A stretch of DNA of 64,000 nucleotides from the NCBI GenBank assembly GCA_001643675.2, contig LSRY02000032.1, positions 992,001 to 1,056,000 of the forward strand, read 5' to 3'. Position numbers and translations under genes: made by a program. Position 1 is the first letter of the stretch. Every line of letters begins with the position of its first letter. Source of the stretch: Monocercomonoides exilis. Lineage: Eukaryota; Preaxostyla; Oxymonadida; Polymastigidae. Positions 1 to 11,692 of the stretch are shown here, one piece after another. The notes under the pieces were generated by a model. That model worked only from the letters and a program-made list of their open reading frames with translations, searched no databases and had not been told where the DNA came from.

Positions 1-329
1 CATGACAATGCATGCATTTCTGAACGATTCCACATTTCAAACATGCATCTTTTTTCTTTCTGCTTGAGTATCATGTTTCCAACTTCAATTGTTGAGTTCA
101 GTAGTCTTGTCTTTGAGCACACAACACCGTGTCCTCGAGACAATAAAGAATTCTCTGGGCAAAATCCAACACCACGAGCACATTCATTTTGCAAGCATTT
201 GAGATTTATTTCTTTTGTTGAAGTCGTCAGTTGTGTGTTGCAATTCTGATCGCGTTGATTGAAGCAACCATTTTGCAGACTAATGAGGATAAAAGCGGTC
301 AAACAACACACAATTAAGTTGCATATCAT
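1..329 (-). CDS. Secreted or membrane protein, N-terminal part only (runs off the left edge)
   Basis: The minus strand is open from an ATG at 329 to the edge of the window, about 109 residues. It starts with a hydrophobic stretch (MICNLIVCCLTAFILISL) that looks like a signal peptide or signal anchor, and continues with a cysteine-rich segment. I do not recognise the family. The start resembles that of the beta-helix surface protein at 43788 in having a signal peptide followed by scattered cysteines, so this may be another member of that group, but nothing visible proves it. The C-terminus and any introns lie outside the window. Confidence 0.5.
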   Translation of the reverse strand, partial: MICNLIVCCLTAFILISLQNGCFNQRDQNCNTQLTTSTKEINLKCLQNECARGVGFCPENSLLSRGHGVVCSKTRLLNSTIEVGNMILKQKEKRCMFEMWNRSEMHALS

Positions 330-1006
330 GTGAATTTTTGATCTAATTTTATATTATGCGATCACACAATTGATCCTTTTTGAAATTAATCTTTCGTTCG
401 AGATCGAACAAAATGTTTTTCTCAATCGGAATTGCAAATAAATATATTTCCTTTTAAACAACATCAAAAACAATATTTGTTTTCTGTTTCGGTTCAGTTT
501 TTCAAATCCCATTGAGAAAAAAATTTTGATCAAAACTCGAACTAATGTATGATTTCAAAATTGACCAGCCATATATTTTTTTGAAATTTATTTCAAACAG
601 TTTTTTTTCAAAAATATTAAAAACAATAAAAATTATGAACTTATTATCGTTTATTTCATGATGAAATGAGAAATGCAGATTCAGGAATTGTTCATAGCTT
701 GAAATGAGCCTTTTCGTATGATTGTGAGATAATCACTTTTATTTTTGACAGAATAACAAGCATCTTTGAAAACAACCCTTCCTGAAAAATAGTGATTCAA
801 ATTTTTGTTTGACTAAATAAGTTTTGCATGTATTTGTTTTAAGTCCTTTTAATTTTGATCAAATTTATATTATAAAAATTTTAATAATAAGATTTTGATT
901 TGTTTATAATTAAAAAAGAACAATTTTTATTTTTTAAATTTTAAATGTCAATGCGTCAAAAAAATGAAAAATCAAAATTCATAGAATTCGTCTTATCTTC
1001 CATTGT
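330..1006. other. Intergenic, AT-rich
   Basis: This stretch separates the divergent-looking start at 329 from the 3' end of the gamma-COP gene. I see no gene in it. It holds a decayed inverted-repeat element (367-571, listed separately) and otherwise A/T-rich sequence. Confidence 0.6.
367..571. mobile_element. Decayed copy of the TGGCTGATCC-type inverted-repeat element
   Basis: The right half (about 505-571) closely matches the right half of the element at 12500-12706, including the run from CCCATTGAG to the terminal CAGCCA. It is followed by TA at 572-573. The left half (about 370-440) is a diverged inverted copy that retains TTGATCC, TTTCGTTCGAG and TCTCAAT. The left tip is too degraded to place exactly. 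This is a second, older copy of the same small non-autonomous family. Confidence 0.55.
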
Positions 1007-4000
1007 TTATAAGAGAGAGAGAAGCATCTCTGCCAAAGAAACTTTTCGAGATCTGAGTTCAACAGAAACATCAACTCCAGAACTTTGCAAAGCAAACTCT
1101 GCTTGTCCAACAATAGGAGTGCCATCAACAAACAAGCCGCTCAAACGAGTTTGTATCTTTTCTGTGTTGTCTCCGATCTCATCCATCGTATCAGAGGCCA
1201 GTGACAAAGTGGTTGTCAGCAGTTCCAGTGCAGCTGCAACTGTGCGTGCACGAGGAAGTCTAAGTTTGCGTCTCTTTGAGCTGTTCTTGTTTGCTTCCCA
1301 TTCCGTGTTCCATGTGTGACCCCAGCCAGCACCTTTCACAAAATCGGACAATGAAAAATGAAGCGAGCGTAACTGGTAAGAGTCTTTCACTCCATCTTCA
1401 TAAGGCTTGCCAGTTGGATCAAGCTCGTGCGAAATAAATCGCATTGTTGTTGAAAGAGTTCCTGTTAACGAAATGAGAGTTCAAATTCAAACAGAAAAAA
1501 TTTCAGCCGAGAATAATAAAACGAAAATTATGAACATATATTAAACAAGAAATGCTCTCTCAAAGCAGAATAATCAATCGCAATTTGCATTTTCTCAAGC
1601 ATCAAAAACAAAATAACGCAAAGACGTCATAAGTTTCATTTAAGCACACCAATTGGTATTTCATCAGAGCTGCGAGTGAAAGTGACGAATGTTGGTAAAG
1701 TCTGTTCAGGATCAAGATGACGAATAGCAACAGACTGAGATGGCTGAAGAAGCGAAGGAATGCAATCGGATGATGTGACGTCCATTTGAACAGTCCTTAA
1801 TTGAAGCTCTTTCACAGTGTTTGTTACTTCGTACTACAATAAAAATAGCATTGCATTCAACAAATCAACAATGAATCAAAAATTTATAAATTAAATTGAA
1901 AGTTTTGAAATTAATAATAATTATTATGATTATGATTATTATAAAATATATTCAAACGTTAATACACAAAAGTTCGATGGAACAAACATAAGATAAAACA
2001 ATCTCTCTCTCCGAAAACACACCATAAGACCAATCTGCTTTTGAGAAATAAGTTTTGTAACAGAAACAGCGAATTCTGTTTCGGGTTCTGTCAGTGCAAC
2101 TGGAGCCGATCTCTTGAACACCGGAGTGAGTCCCTGTCAATTCGAAGTGCAAACACAATGAAAGAAAGAAAGAATGAAAGAATGAATGAAAAGATTAAAG
2201 TATTAAATGATTATAATTTCCATAAAAACGAATCATATTTTAAAAATCATTTTAAAAAAAAAATTACACGATATTAAATAATCCAATGATCTCCAATATC
2301 CACTCGGTTGTATGTCTAATAATAATTTTTATTGCATACCAAATGTTTGAGCACAACATCCTCTCTCGAACCTCTGCCACTGCTGCCCAAATCGTCAGCA
2401 TCTCTCCTTTTATCTCGTCCGCTTTCGTCTCTCTCTCTTTCTCCAGCGCTGCTGTCTCCCTTTCCACCCGCTGTCTCTTCCTCTGCATCCTCCTCAAGAT
2501 CCTGCCTTGCCACTGTCGATCGGAGCAACAGCATCGTCGAAGGCAGCGCTGTCTCAAACAGCACATTCGCATCAATTCCCAGCTTCCTCCCTTTCGTCGG
2601 CAGCGACTCATCGTCTGTGCTCTCCTGCGTATCGCTTAGTGCAGACAGCAGATAAACCAGACGGTCTCTCACTTCGTCATTCTCGTCATCCTTGAAGCGC
2701 TTCAGCAGCGTCACAATGTCTTTGCGCAGATGTGGTGCGTGCAATGCAATCGATGCCAGTGAGCTGATGGCTGATGCTCTCACAGACGCATCTTCCAACA
2801 GAGCACGGTTGTACAGCGCTCTCACGTAATGAGAAGGATCAAAGGATGCAAAAGAGGTGGAGGAGACAGCAGAAGATGAGGAGGAGCCAACAGACTGAAT
2901 GGATGATGATGCCGGAGAAGATGGCAATGAATCAGTTGCGGATGGAGCGTATTGACTTATGAGCGATGAGGAAAGAGGAGCAATGTGCGAGCACGACGCA
3001 GCAAATGATGCAGGTGTAGATGTAACAGCATTGGACAGCTGTGGTGGGATGAACTGCGAAACAAAACTATTGTTATTGTCTTCAGAAGAAGCAGATTGTT
3101 CAGGAGTTGACTGCTGAGGCATTTTGTTCTTCAGATTCGAGAGGAATGCGGTTGATGAAGGAGGCAGTCCAGCAAGTGATGCTGCATCCATCAGTAGATC
3201 AAGCGAAGAGTTCTTAGCACTTCCCTTTTCGCTGCCTTGCTGGCTGTAGATGATGCCTTTCAGTGCGTTGTTCAATCGAGATTCAAACAGCGTAGGAGCC
3301 TCAAGCGAAGATCCACGGAGCTTTCTGTAGTCTTCCTCGCTTTCCTGCTTGACCTTCAATTGCTCTTCCTCCGCTGTGCTCTGCCCATTCGCCTGAGCGC
3401 TCTCTGCTCTCCGCAGCTGGCAATGCTGGTCCTTCCAGGCAGCAGTGGCGTCGCTGAAGAGGCGGTTGATGCGCCGACTAAGTGAACTGTCATCGCAGTC
3501 TTCAACAAATTCGCACAGACGCGTCAGTCCTTCAGACTGGATCGATGGCATGCGGTTCATCAAAGTGATGATCGAGTCAATCGCCTTCGACTTCATCTGT
3601 TTTCTTCCTTCAACATGCAGCGATGATGATAGAAGTGTCATCACACATAAAACAGCTTTCTCAGCTGTCATCTCTTCCTTTGCTCCTCTCGTTCTGCTCT
3701 TCTTCTGCCCCGACGATGGAGAGAACGATGCATCACCTGGAGAATCTGCAGCTGTTCTTTTTCCTTCAGCCTTTGCAAGTCCAAAGCGCACAGCAGCATC
3801 GATAAGCTCGATTTGCTGTGCCTCCTCCAGCTGTACAATCAGGCGCGTGTACTTCTCCACACCGTAGCCTGAAATGGCTGATTGCGAGCTGGAAGAAGAC
3901 GAAGAGCCGATCGCAAAGCCTCCGTCTTCAGCCACAGACAGCAGCAGCACTGCAGCCCACGTGGCTGTCTGCTTGTTGTCATCGCTGAGCAGCGATTCGA

Positions 4001-5457
4001 GGAGAGTGCAGGGAAGAAACGACAGCAGGCTGAGTGAAGGTGATGAATGTGCATTGCCTGCATTTGGGCAGTAGTGATTGTGGATCGCACGAAGTGTAGC
4101 AAATCGTGTTGAAGAGTCACTTCCGCGCAGAAGTGTAGACAAAACTGTTCAGCGTGCATGGGTTGTTTTACACATATGACAAAAGTGCGGTAGTTAATAA
4201 AATTCGCCATTTATTAATAAGGTCCAACGTTTGATAAATGCAAATTGCAATGGTATGGTTCAAAGATTTGTAAAATATTAACCGGTCAAAATAAAAACAG
4301 AAAAAGTGAAAAAAAGAAAGAGTCAACAAATAAAATGCAAACCAACTGTCAATCTGTCGCTTTCTTGAGCTTCCTGATTGATTTTAAAAATGCCCTGAAG
4401 TGCCTCAATTTGAACCTTCTCGGAGACTGAATCGAAACCAGACTCTATAACTTTTAGAAGCTTTCTGTCTGTATCATTCCACTCTCCATTTCCTCCGTCT
4501 CTGAACGAATTTTGCTGCTGCCTGTTCATCTGGCGAGGAGGATGTCGCTTTAACAACACCTCAGCTGCATAGCGAATTTGCAAGCATTGCGCAAGATGAT
4601 TTCGAACTTGCGATGCTTCAGTCAATAGAACTTTAGCAACAGATAACGGATCATCTTTCCGGATAGCGTGAAATGCAGCAAGCGCATGATACTGTGTAAT
4701 TGTCCTATGCTTCGTCAAGCAATCTGTAATTGAGGCAATCCATCTACGAACAGCCTCAGGATTGGTTTTCGCAATTTTGATGCATGCCAGTAAGCTAGCA
4801 GAAGCAACTTCTGAACTAGGATCAACAAGAGCTGCTTGAAAATATTTCTCCACTTGAAGCAAAAATGAATTCTTAATTGATATAACAATTATCATGACAA
4901 TAATCTCCAAAAAAAATATTTAAATGTTCGCAAACATCCACAATTTGTGCAAGAACCCTTAAAGCATTTGCTCGAAATCCGGGCGTTTCACTCGTTATAT
5001 CTTTTGTCAAAGAGCTTGTAACAATAATAACATTATCTTGAGACGGTCTGAGGGATTTGCAAGCAAGAAACAAAAGACGGTGCAAATGTACCTGGATGAA
5101 AATAAAATGATAAAATATAAAGTTTTATAAATTTATGAAATTAATATTTAAAAATGATAGCAAAACATCATTCTGCATAAACAGATTGGTTGTCCTAAAA
5201 AATACAGATGCTCGCTCTGGTTCCGACAAATATTCTCCACTGTGTATAAGCCAAAGAATTCTACATAAAATAACGCGACTAAAAAATATTCCAATGAATA
5301 AAAGAATCAGAAAATATTAAAATTAACAGCAATACCATTTTGAAGGTTTTGATCCATGTGTATTAAATGCTCTTGCTTGTTGAAGTGTTTCTTCTTTTGA
5401 AACACCATCAAAGGGCACAACTCCATCCTCTTGTTCCCTTCTTGAAAGTTCGATCAT
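1007..5457 (-). CDS. COPG: Coatomer subunit gamma (gamma-COP / Sec21)
   Basis: Large adaptor-like subunit of the COPI coat, which acts in Golgi-to-ER and intra-Golgi transport. I read eight exons: 5457-5336, 5278-5167, 5091-4936, 4871-4343, 4144-2340, 2133-2023, 1833-1650, 1461-1007; 1,157 residues with every junction phase consistent. The N-terminal HEAT solenoid is recognisable by VIIVTSSLTKD, QYHALAAFHAIRKDD and LCEFVEDC. The trunk end has YVRALYNRALLE and DEVRDRLVYLL. The appendage starts near APVALTEPETEF and ends with LFVDGTPIVGQ. The family is usually about 870-930 residues; the excess is mainly a Ser/Gln/Glu-rich insertion in the trunk and linker (roughly 3,600-2,850 and 2,500-2,350 on the DNA). 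A TGA lies in frame upstream of the chosen ATG. The family call is secure; single splice sites could be off by a few bases. Confidence 0.93.
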
Positions 5458-7024
5458 TTCAAAAAAATGTTTATATGGTTCAAAATGTCATCTTAACTCT
5501 TTCCTTCTTAATAATTTTATAAGTGTAAATTTGATTAAAGGTGTGATTTTTTTTGATTTTTGATCAAAATGAATTATAATACGATTTAAAATCTTTTCAT
5601 TTTATTTTAAAAAATATTTCGTTATACACACTTTGACTTTTTATATTTTAAATTTTTGAATATATAAATATTGTTGAAGTTTATGAGCGGGAATATATCG
5701 CATATTATATTTGTAAAGAATGAATATTTTTTTTCAGCATTTTTTTTCAATTTTCCATGAAAATATCCAACATACCAGATTTTATACAATAATTTTATAA
5801 ATGTTAACTAAAACGTGATTTGCTCCACGTTACAATTTTGTTGAAGATTTCCTTTTATTTATTGAGCACCAAATTTTAGTAATTATTTATTGAGCAATTG
5901 CTTTTGAATGGTTGTTTTGTTCTTCGCATTTTCAATTTATTGGTACTAATTCTTGGAAATTCAGTTGTTTTTGTTGTTAAATTAGTTTAATGAATCGAGT
6001 TGGTTCAAAGATTGATATCAAATAAATTTTGATGATTGTGGAATTGTGCGAATAATTCGGAATGAAATATGCAATGAAGACTCCATTTAACAATCATCTC
6101 AATTCTTCTTTTTTGTGTGAAAATTCTTTTAGAGTTTTATGTAGAATATTTTTCGGTTTGTCATTTGATTAAGAAAATTCAAATTTTAGTTTATTTAAGT
6201 TTAATAAAGTCACATTTTTTCAAAAAAAATCTTTTCTAAATAAAGTTGCAAATCACTAATTTCATTGCTTCTCGACATAAAAAAACAATGTTTGATTTTG
6301 ATTTCAACATGCATTTATTTGTTATTTCACAAATGTTTCATGAAGCTTTGTGATAAATACTTTATTACTATCGATAGATTTGCACACTGATATAAATCAC
6401 TTCATTTTATATACATTTTTAATATTTTTGTGCATTTCCTAAAAAGAGAAAAATCTTTTTTTAATCATTGAGGAAACAACTTGGTTAAAATGAAATCATT
6501 ATTGTCGTGTGAGTTTGAAAAGAGAACGATAATGAATGAAAGAGACACAAAAAAGAATGGTATTTTCTTGAGGCGAGCCTTTAAAAGGTGTGAATGAAGT
6601 GTTGTGCAAATAAATGGGTGAAGTCCATTAACGATTAGAAAATGAGAAAGAAAGAAACTCCTAATAATTAAAAATTTGTTTGTTTTTTGATTGTTCAACA
6701 CAAATTCCAGTGCAACAGTGAAAGTAATCATTCGTAACGAATACCGGTTTGTTAAAATATCATAAATTATCTGCAATTCACTTTATTAAATCACCTCAAT
6801 ATATTATCCAACATTCAAAAAATGCACACTGAAAAAATAATTCCTTACATATGAAATAACAATTTGAAATAAAGAGAAGAACAACATTTCACAAAAGATA
6901 ACACAACCGTTAGTAAATTGCATAATTTTAAACTGTAAAAACAACTTTTAAAATAAATGTGATCTCTTGCAAACAACAAATATAACTTCATGGTAACGCA
7001 AAATAAATAAATAATGTGTTCTAC
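5458..7024. other. Intergenic, very AT-rich
   Basis: Upstream of the gamma-COP start and downstream of the dynein light chain gene. It contains long A and T runs and short open frames (for example minus 6465-6776) that are low-complexity and lack recognisable domains or splice-consistent continuation. I see no gene here. Confidence 0.55.
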
Positions 7025-7672
7025 TTACAAAGCAAATCCATAAACTGTAACATATGCTTGTATTGTTTCATTACTCCAAGGTTCCATCAAAAAATCTTTA
7101 AAAATACAAGAGAAAAGAGCATTTCACATTAAAATCAAAGAAATATTAAATTCAATCATAAAAAATGTCATTAAATATTTCTCAAACTATCAGTGGTTTT
7201 ATCCCAAAGACACATTGAGGACGATACAACTCCTGCTCCAACGTTTTGAATTATTACACAGGAAACTATTTTGTTAAATAAGGGAAAAAATATTTTTTTC
7301 TGTTGATAAAAAATAAATAAATAAAAATGTTCAAACCAGAGTATTTGTATTGATGTTTTAGCATTGAAAGTTTTTTCAAAATGCCTTCAAGTATTGAATT
7401 TGTCCAAAAATCAAGCCTGAAACGTAAAAAAAGATTCATCAAAAATTATTATCATTCAATATTTAGTTTTATTCTTTAAAATGATCCAAAAAAGATTTTA
7501 TCTCGCACCTTGAATTTTGGAATTCAGTTGAAGGTTGTAAAATTGAGTTATAAGTTTCTCTTGCAATTTCTTTAAAACATAAAAAAGAAATATATATAAT
7601 TGATGTATAATATATAGTTGCAATACCTCTGATTTCTTCAGCAGGAAATGGATGTCCAAGGTCAAGCTCCAT
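7025..7672 (-). CDS. DYNLT: Dynein light chain, Tctex-type (DYNLT family)
   Basis: Small light chain that binds the dynein intermediate chain and cargo, in cytoplasmic or flagellar dynein. Five exons: 7672-7627, 7569-7509, 7416-7337, 7265-7188, 7095-7025; 111 residues, close to the usual ~113. The C-terminal half is diagnostic: YKYSVSCVIIQNVGAGV, then SSSMCLWDKTTD, then a tryptophan and YVTVYGFAL at the end. This matches the Tctex1 pattern KY-V-CVI-Q--GAG---S-C-WD--TD--------W-N-T---V-V-GL. All junction phases agree. The start is the first in-frame ATG (MELDLGHPF). An acceptor-like TTTTTTAG at about 7718 leaves open a longer N-terminus with another 5' exon, which I could not build without a stop. 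Confidence 0.88.
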
Positions 7673-7988
7673 TTCTCTTTCTATCAAATTCAAATTTATA
7701 TCATGGGATGAAAATCCTAAAAAAGTTTTTGATGAAAATGGAATTTTCTTGTCTTCTTTGAAAATCTTTTGATATTTATTATAAATGTTCTCTCACATAT
7801 TTCAGTCATTAATAATTCAAATTGAAAACAATTTGTAACAAATGAAATTTTTGAATCATAAAAAAATTGTAAATATATAAAGTACATAAAAATCTTTCTT
7901 CATTCATTTTATTAAGGTGATAAATATAGCCCTGGGTGACGTGAAGAAAAAATTCTCCACGTCCGTCACCTATTTTCCACTTCAATTG

Positions 7989-8046
<58 letters not shown>
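7989..8046. repeat. Homopolymer run of 58 A
   Basis: An uninterrupted run of A follows the left end of the 3.3 kb element. Its exact length is likely to be unreliable in any assembly. Confidence 0.9.
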
Positions 8047-8047
<1 letters not shown>

Positions 8048-8445
8048 ATATTTGCTGTTGATTTGAAAAATTTACTTATTTATTTTTTTGCAAAATTCAG
8101 TAAATATTTTTGGAATATATTAAAAAATATGAAATCAAAAATCCCATTTTTATATGATGAGGAATTAAAACTTGCTTTGAAAAAAATAACAAATGAGATA
8201 TGAATGAATGAAAGATGATGGTGTGAGTGCAACCTTTTCATTGCTTCTTATTATTATTCTTTCATTTGGAATTGAAGAGCACAAGCATATTGTTATCCAA
8301 TTTTTGAATGAAAACAACATAGCTTTCTAAACACAATTGCATTATCAATAATCAGATTTAGGGTATTTCGTAAAAATACACAGGTGTGCAAAGTGGTTAA
8401 TTTTGAACATATGATGAGTGGATTTCTTTCTTCATTTTTTGTTTT

Positions 8446-9802
8446 TTGAAAAATTGTTTTCTTTGCTGAAGCATTGCAGTGAGGATGAACAGAAAGCAAA
8501 ATTGAGGAGATGAATGGAGTTATGGAGAAGATGAGCTGCAAAGAAAACACATTTGTTATTTTGGAAGAACTGTTCGACAAAATAGATGGAATAAGTTAAA
8601 AAGAGAAATATTTTATCGAAAATACTCTGTTGCTGTCGAAGTACATTGGACATTCCAATGCGTTGAACTTTTCGTGATGATCAAATTTTCAGCGAACTTC
8701 TTTGGATGCAAGATTTGTGAAGATGATAATTGAAGAAGAAAAGAAAAGGAAGAAAAGAATGAAAAGTTTCTTGTTGATCTTTGAAAATGCAATATTTAAA
8801 CCGGATTTACAACATCATCGAAATTTATTTCAATATGTGTGCCTTGTCTGCTGAAAGTTGCGTTGAAGAAAGAGGAAAGCGAAGAAGCCCAAAAAAAAGT
8901 GGAAATGGCGTTGCTTTCTTAAAGTAATATTGACTTATCATGGGAAAGGAATTGTTTTTGTAGCTTTATTTTCATCATCATTTTTTTAGAATTGTCAGAG
9001 AGTGACAAAAGAATTGTATTTGAATGAGATCAAAGAGATCATCCTATTTCATCAAGAGCACCACAATCTCACTCAGCTTGCCTATCAATCAGCTTGGCGG
9101 TTTTTGATGAACAGATTATAAAAAGGCAAATGTCTGGAAGAAGTCATCGAGAATGATCTGCATTTTGGGAAGGATGCAGCAAGAGAACTGGAAGATATTT
9201 CAAAATGTGAAGATTGGAAGAAAGAGATAGAAGAAAAGGTGAAAGAAAAGAAAGAAGAGTTTATAATGTTGAGATGGATTGCAACGCTAAACATTTAATT
9301 AGACAGGTATCGATTGAGGGATAAAGAATGTGCTGGGCTTTTAGCAGCATTGTTATGGCGTTTAGAGTAGCAAAGAATAATCACAGAGAAATTTGCAAGG
9401 GATGCAATAGTTCGCTTAATACTGCTGCAAAAAGAAACAGATCAAAAGTTAATAACTTATAGGAGAGTGGAGCTATTGATGTATTTTTGAAAGAGATTCA
9501 CATGTCAACATTGAATGATCGAAAGTTTAAAAAATTCCAAGAAATTTTTGGTTATATTTTATATCGATTAAAAAAAGAGGATCATCCTTTTCTACCATTT
9601 CATCATCATGATGAAAAGGAAGGAAAGGAGTATTGCGAAATGGAAGAAGAGGAACGAAAAGCATTGAAAAAGAAAGTTTTTGAAAAGATAGAAGAAGAAG
9701 GATATGAAGATATCATCATTTGCTTTCAAGAAATGTTTGATTTACAAAACTGTAAATTATTTCCAAAAATATAAATTAATTTCTGATTATTTTATGGATG
9801 CT
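8446..9802 (+). pseudogene. Decayed copy of an oxymonad-type expanded hypothetical protein family
   Basis: Coding signal is readable across three shifting frames: FEKLFSLLKHCSEDEQKA, then EEMNGVMEKMSCKEN and ILLSKYIGH-like text, then LNEIKEIILFHQEHHNLTQ and LAYQSAWRFLMNR, then FARDAIVRLILLQKE, then an intact 95-residue tail frame at 9487-9774 that includes KKKVFEKIEEEGYED. These segments are interrupted by several stops (for example TAA at about 8597 and after MNRL at about 9118) and by at least three frameshifts. From memory only, this segment order matches a large family of hypothetical proteins in oxymonad genomes. It sits wholly inside the 3.3 kb inverted-repeat element. Function is unknown; that it is dead is clear from the sequence. 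Confidence 0.65.
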
Positions 9803-11250
9803 TTTGGAAATTCGAAGATTTTCATATTCAGATTTTTGCTTTCTCCTTTTACTTAATTTCACGAATTGAAAACAGATTGTTGTCAGAATAAATATTTAAA
9901 CAGTATTAATTTTTCCATATCATTCCATCGGAATGTGTAACGAAAACAAAAACAAAAAATAAAAATAATAATTTTCTTCATTCTCTCAATTTCTTTTTTA
10001 TTCTTTGAAAATCTTCCCCGAGTAGCTAATTTTCGAACGAATTTCATCAAAAATGGAAATTATCTTGTTCTCTCATATCACCGAGCTGTATCTCCTGCGC
10101 TTCTTTGTTGTTTTGTGGTTATCTGGGCTCTTTATAAACTTCTCTTTAGTCGATAAATTTGAATCAACTTCACAAGAGAGAAACAAACGCTGAGTGAACA
10201 CTTATGATTAGGAAAAAAAGAAAACGAGAAGAATTTTTAAAAGCGTTCAAATTTTGAACGCTTGTATTATTCAAGTTGGATAATTTTCGTATATTTATGA
10301 AAATATGAAAGGTCATATGTTTAATAATACTAATTCCGCGCATTACAAGAACATGTGAAAAGAACGTAACATTTTCAATCATTTGATAACAAATCCCACT
10401 CGCTTTTTCGTGTTGTTAATGCTCCTCAAACTGAAGGGTATCCAAACATTTTTAATTTTTGCGCAAATTGATCCTGATTTTTATCAGGAAAAATAATTAG
10501 GCCATATATTGTAAATTGTCAAATGATATTTTCCATAATGATATGGAAATAAGAATTGGTTGCACAAATCCTTTTACAGAATCCATTTTCATTTATTAAC
10601 AAGCAGGATATTCATAACGTTTATATTTTTCAACGAAAATCTTGAAAGACATTTGTTTTTCAAACAAGTTGACCAAAGCAATTCTCATAATGATCTATAA
10701 AAAAATAAGTAAATTAACTCTTGATAAAATAGTTTTAAATTCAGACCTTGTCAATATTTTGCATTTGAATGTTTGTGCAATTGAGAAAAACTTCATATGG
10801 TTTAATTATGTTGCTTTTTTTTTTTGTTTGAACTAGCTTCTTTTGTAAAATAGTTGCATATTCAGATAATAAAACAAAAATTTATGGATGCTTCCTTTAG
10901 AAATATAAAATCAAACCTTTTTTTTAGATATAACTTGTGTTATTCATTCTTCTGCAGATTTTTTTTATTTTAAAGTAAAACTGACTTGAAGTGGAGTCAG
11001 AAGTCACTGACGTCAGTGACGTGTCAAAATTCCGATATACGCTTTCACGTCAGTGAAAAATACATTATGGAAAAATTAATAAAGAAAGATTTATAAAATT
11101 TTTTTTGGTTTTTTTATAATAAAAAAAACTACATGATTTGGAAATACTTTTTTTTTTTATAAAAACTTAATTAATTCTTTGATTTTTTCTTATGACGTGG
11201 AAAAATATGACACGTCCGTCAAAAATCGAAAAGGTCACGTCAGAAGTCAC
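9803..11250. other. Interior of the 3.3 kb element, no intact gene
   Basis: AT-rich sequence between the decayed gene and the right terminal repeat. Open frames at minus 10170-10382 and plus 10642-10836 are short, low in complexity and show no recognisable domain. The last 300 bases hold repeated TGACGT-type motifs. Confidence 0.5.
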
Positions 11251-11293
11251 CACGTCACCCAGGGCTAGATAAATATATATATATATATATATA

Positions 11294-11690
11294 CAGATAT
11301 CGCATAAAATACCGGACATCGCACAAAATACCGGACAAGATCAATTTCACAATAACCGCAAGAGGAATAATTCTGACTATTTTCCTCAAAACACACCTCA
11401 TCAATACAAACTCAATTGATATACGAGACTTTAAAAATCGCCTCATTTGTGCTCAGAGAAATTTATTTTTTAAAATTTCGGAGAAACAGGATTTTGAGTT
11501 ACTCCGAGATTTCGATATATATTTTTTCTGAGCTCAAGCGAAGCTTTCCTAAAAGTCTTGTATATCAATTGAGTTTGTATTGATGAGGTGTGTTTTGAGG
11601 AAAATAGTCAGAATTATTCCTCTTGCGGTTATTGTGAAATTGATCTTGTCCGGTATTTTGTGCGATGTCCGGTATTTTATGCGATATCTG
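11294..11690. mobile_element. 397 bp hairpin element with 131 bp perfect terminal inverted repeats
   Basis: Positions 11294-11424 and 11560-11690 are perfect inverted repeats beginning CAGATATCGC. TA flanks both ends (11292-11293 and 11691-11692). The repeat itself contains a short direct duplication of an AAAATACCGGAC unit near each tip. There is no coding capacity. The left flank is an AT dinucleotide tract, a natural TA target. Size, structure and flanks fit a mariner-type MITE. Confidence 0.75.
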
Positions 11691-11692
11691 TA

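Larger units (their letters stand above)
7929..11265. mobile_element. 3.3 kb TA-flanked inverted-repeat element, probably a non-autonomous DNA transposon
   Basis: The left end reads GCCCTGGGTGACGTG (7929-7943). The right end is its exact reverse complement (11251-11265). TA dinucleotides at 7927-7928 and 11266-11267 look like a target-site duplication, as made by Tc1/mariner-class transposases. Both ends are rich in TGACG/CGTCA-type motifs, for example around 7960 and 11005-11060 and 11195-11250, which could be subterminal binding sites. No transposase frame is visible. Inside lie a 58-base A run (7989-8046) and a decayed gene (about 8446-9802). The 15-bp perfect ends and the TA flanks are seen directly; mobility is inferred. 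Confidence 0.65.

Noticed and set aside
6465-6776. 103-codon minus-strand frame
   Set aside because: Low-complexity, no domain, no neighbouring exon of matching phase.
9487-9774. 95-codon frame as an independent small gene
   Set aside because: It continues, after a frameshift, the coding signal of the decayed family member upstream. Its start ATG lies inside the family's conserved region.
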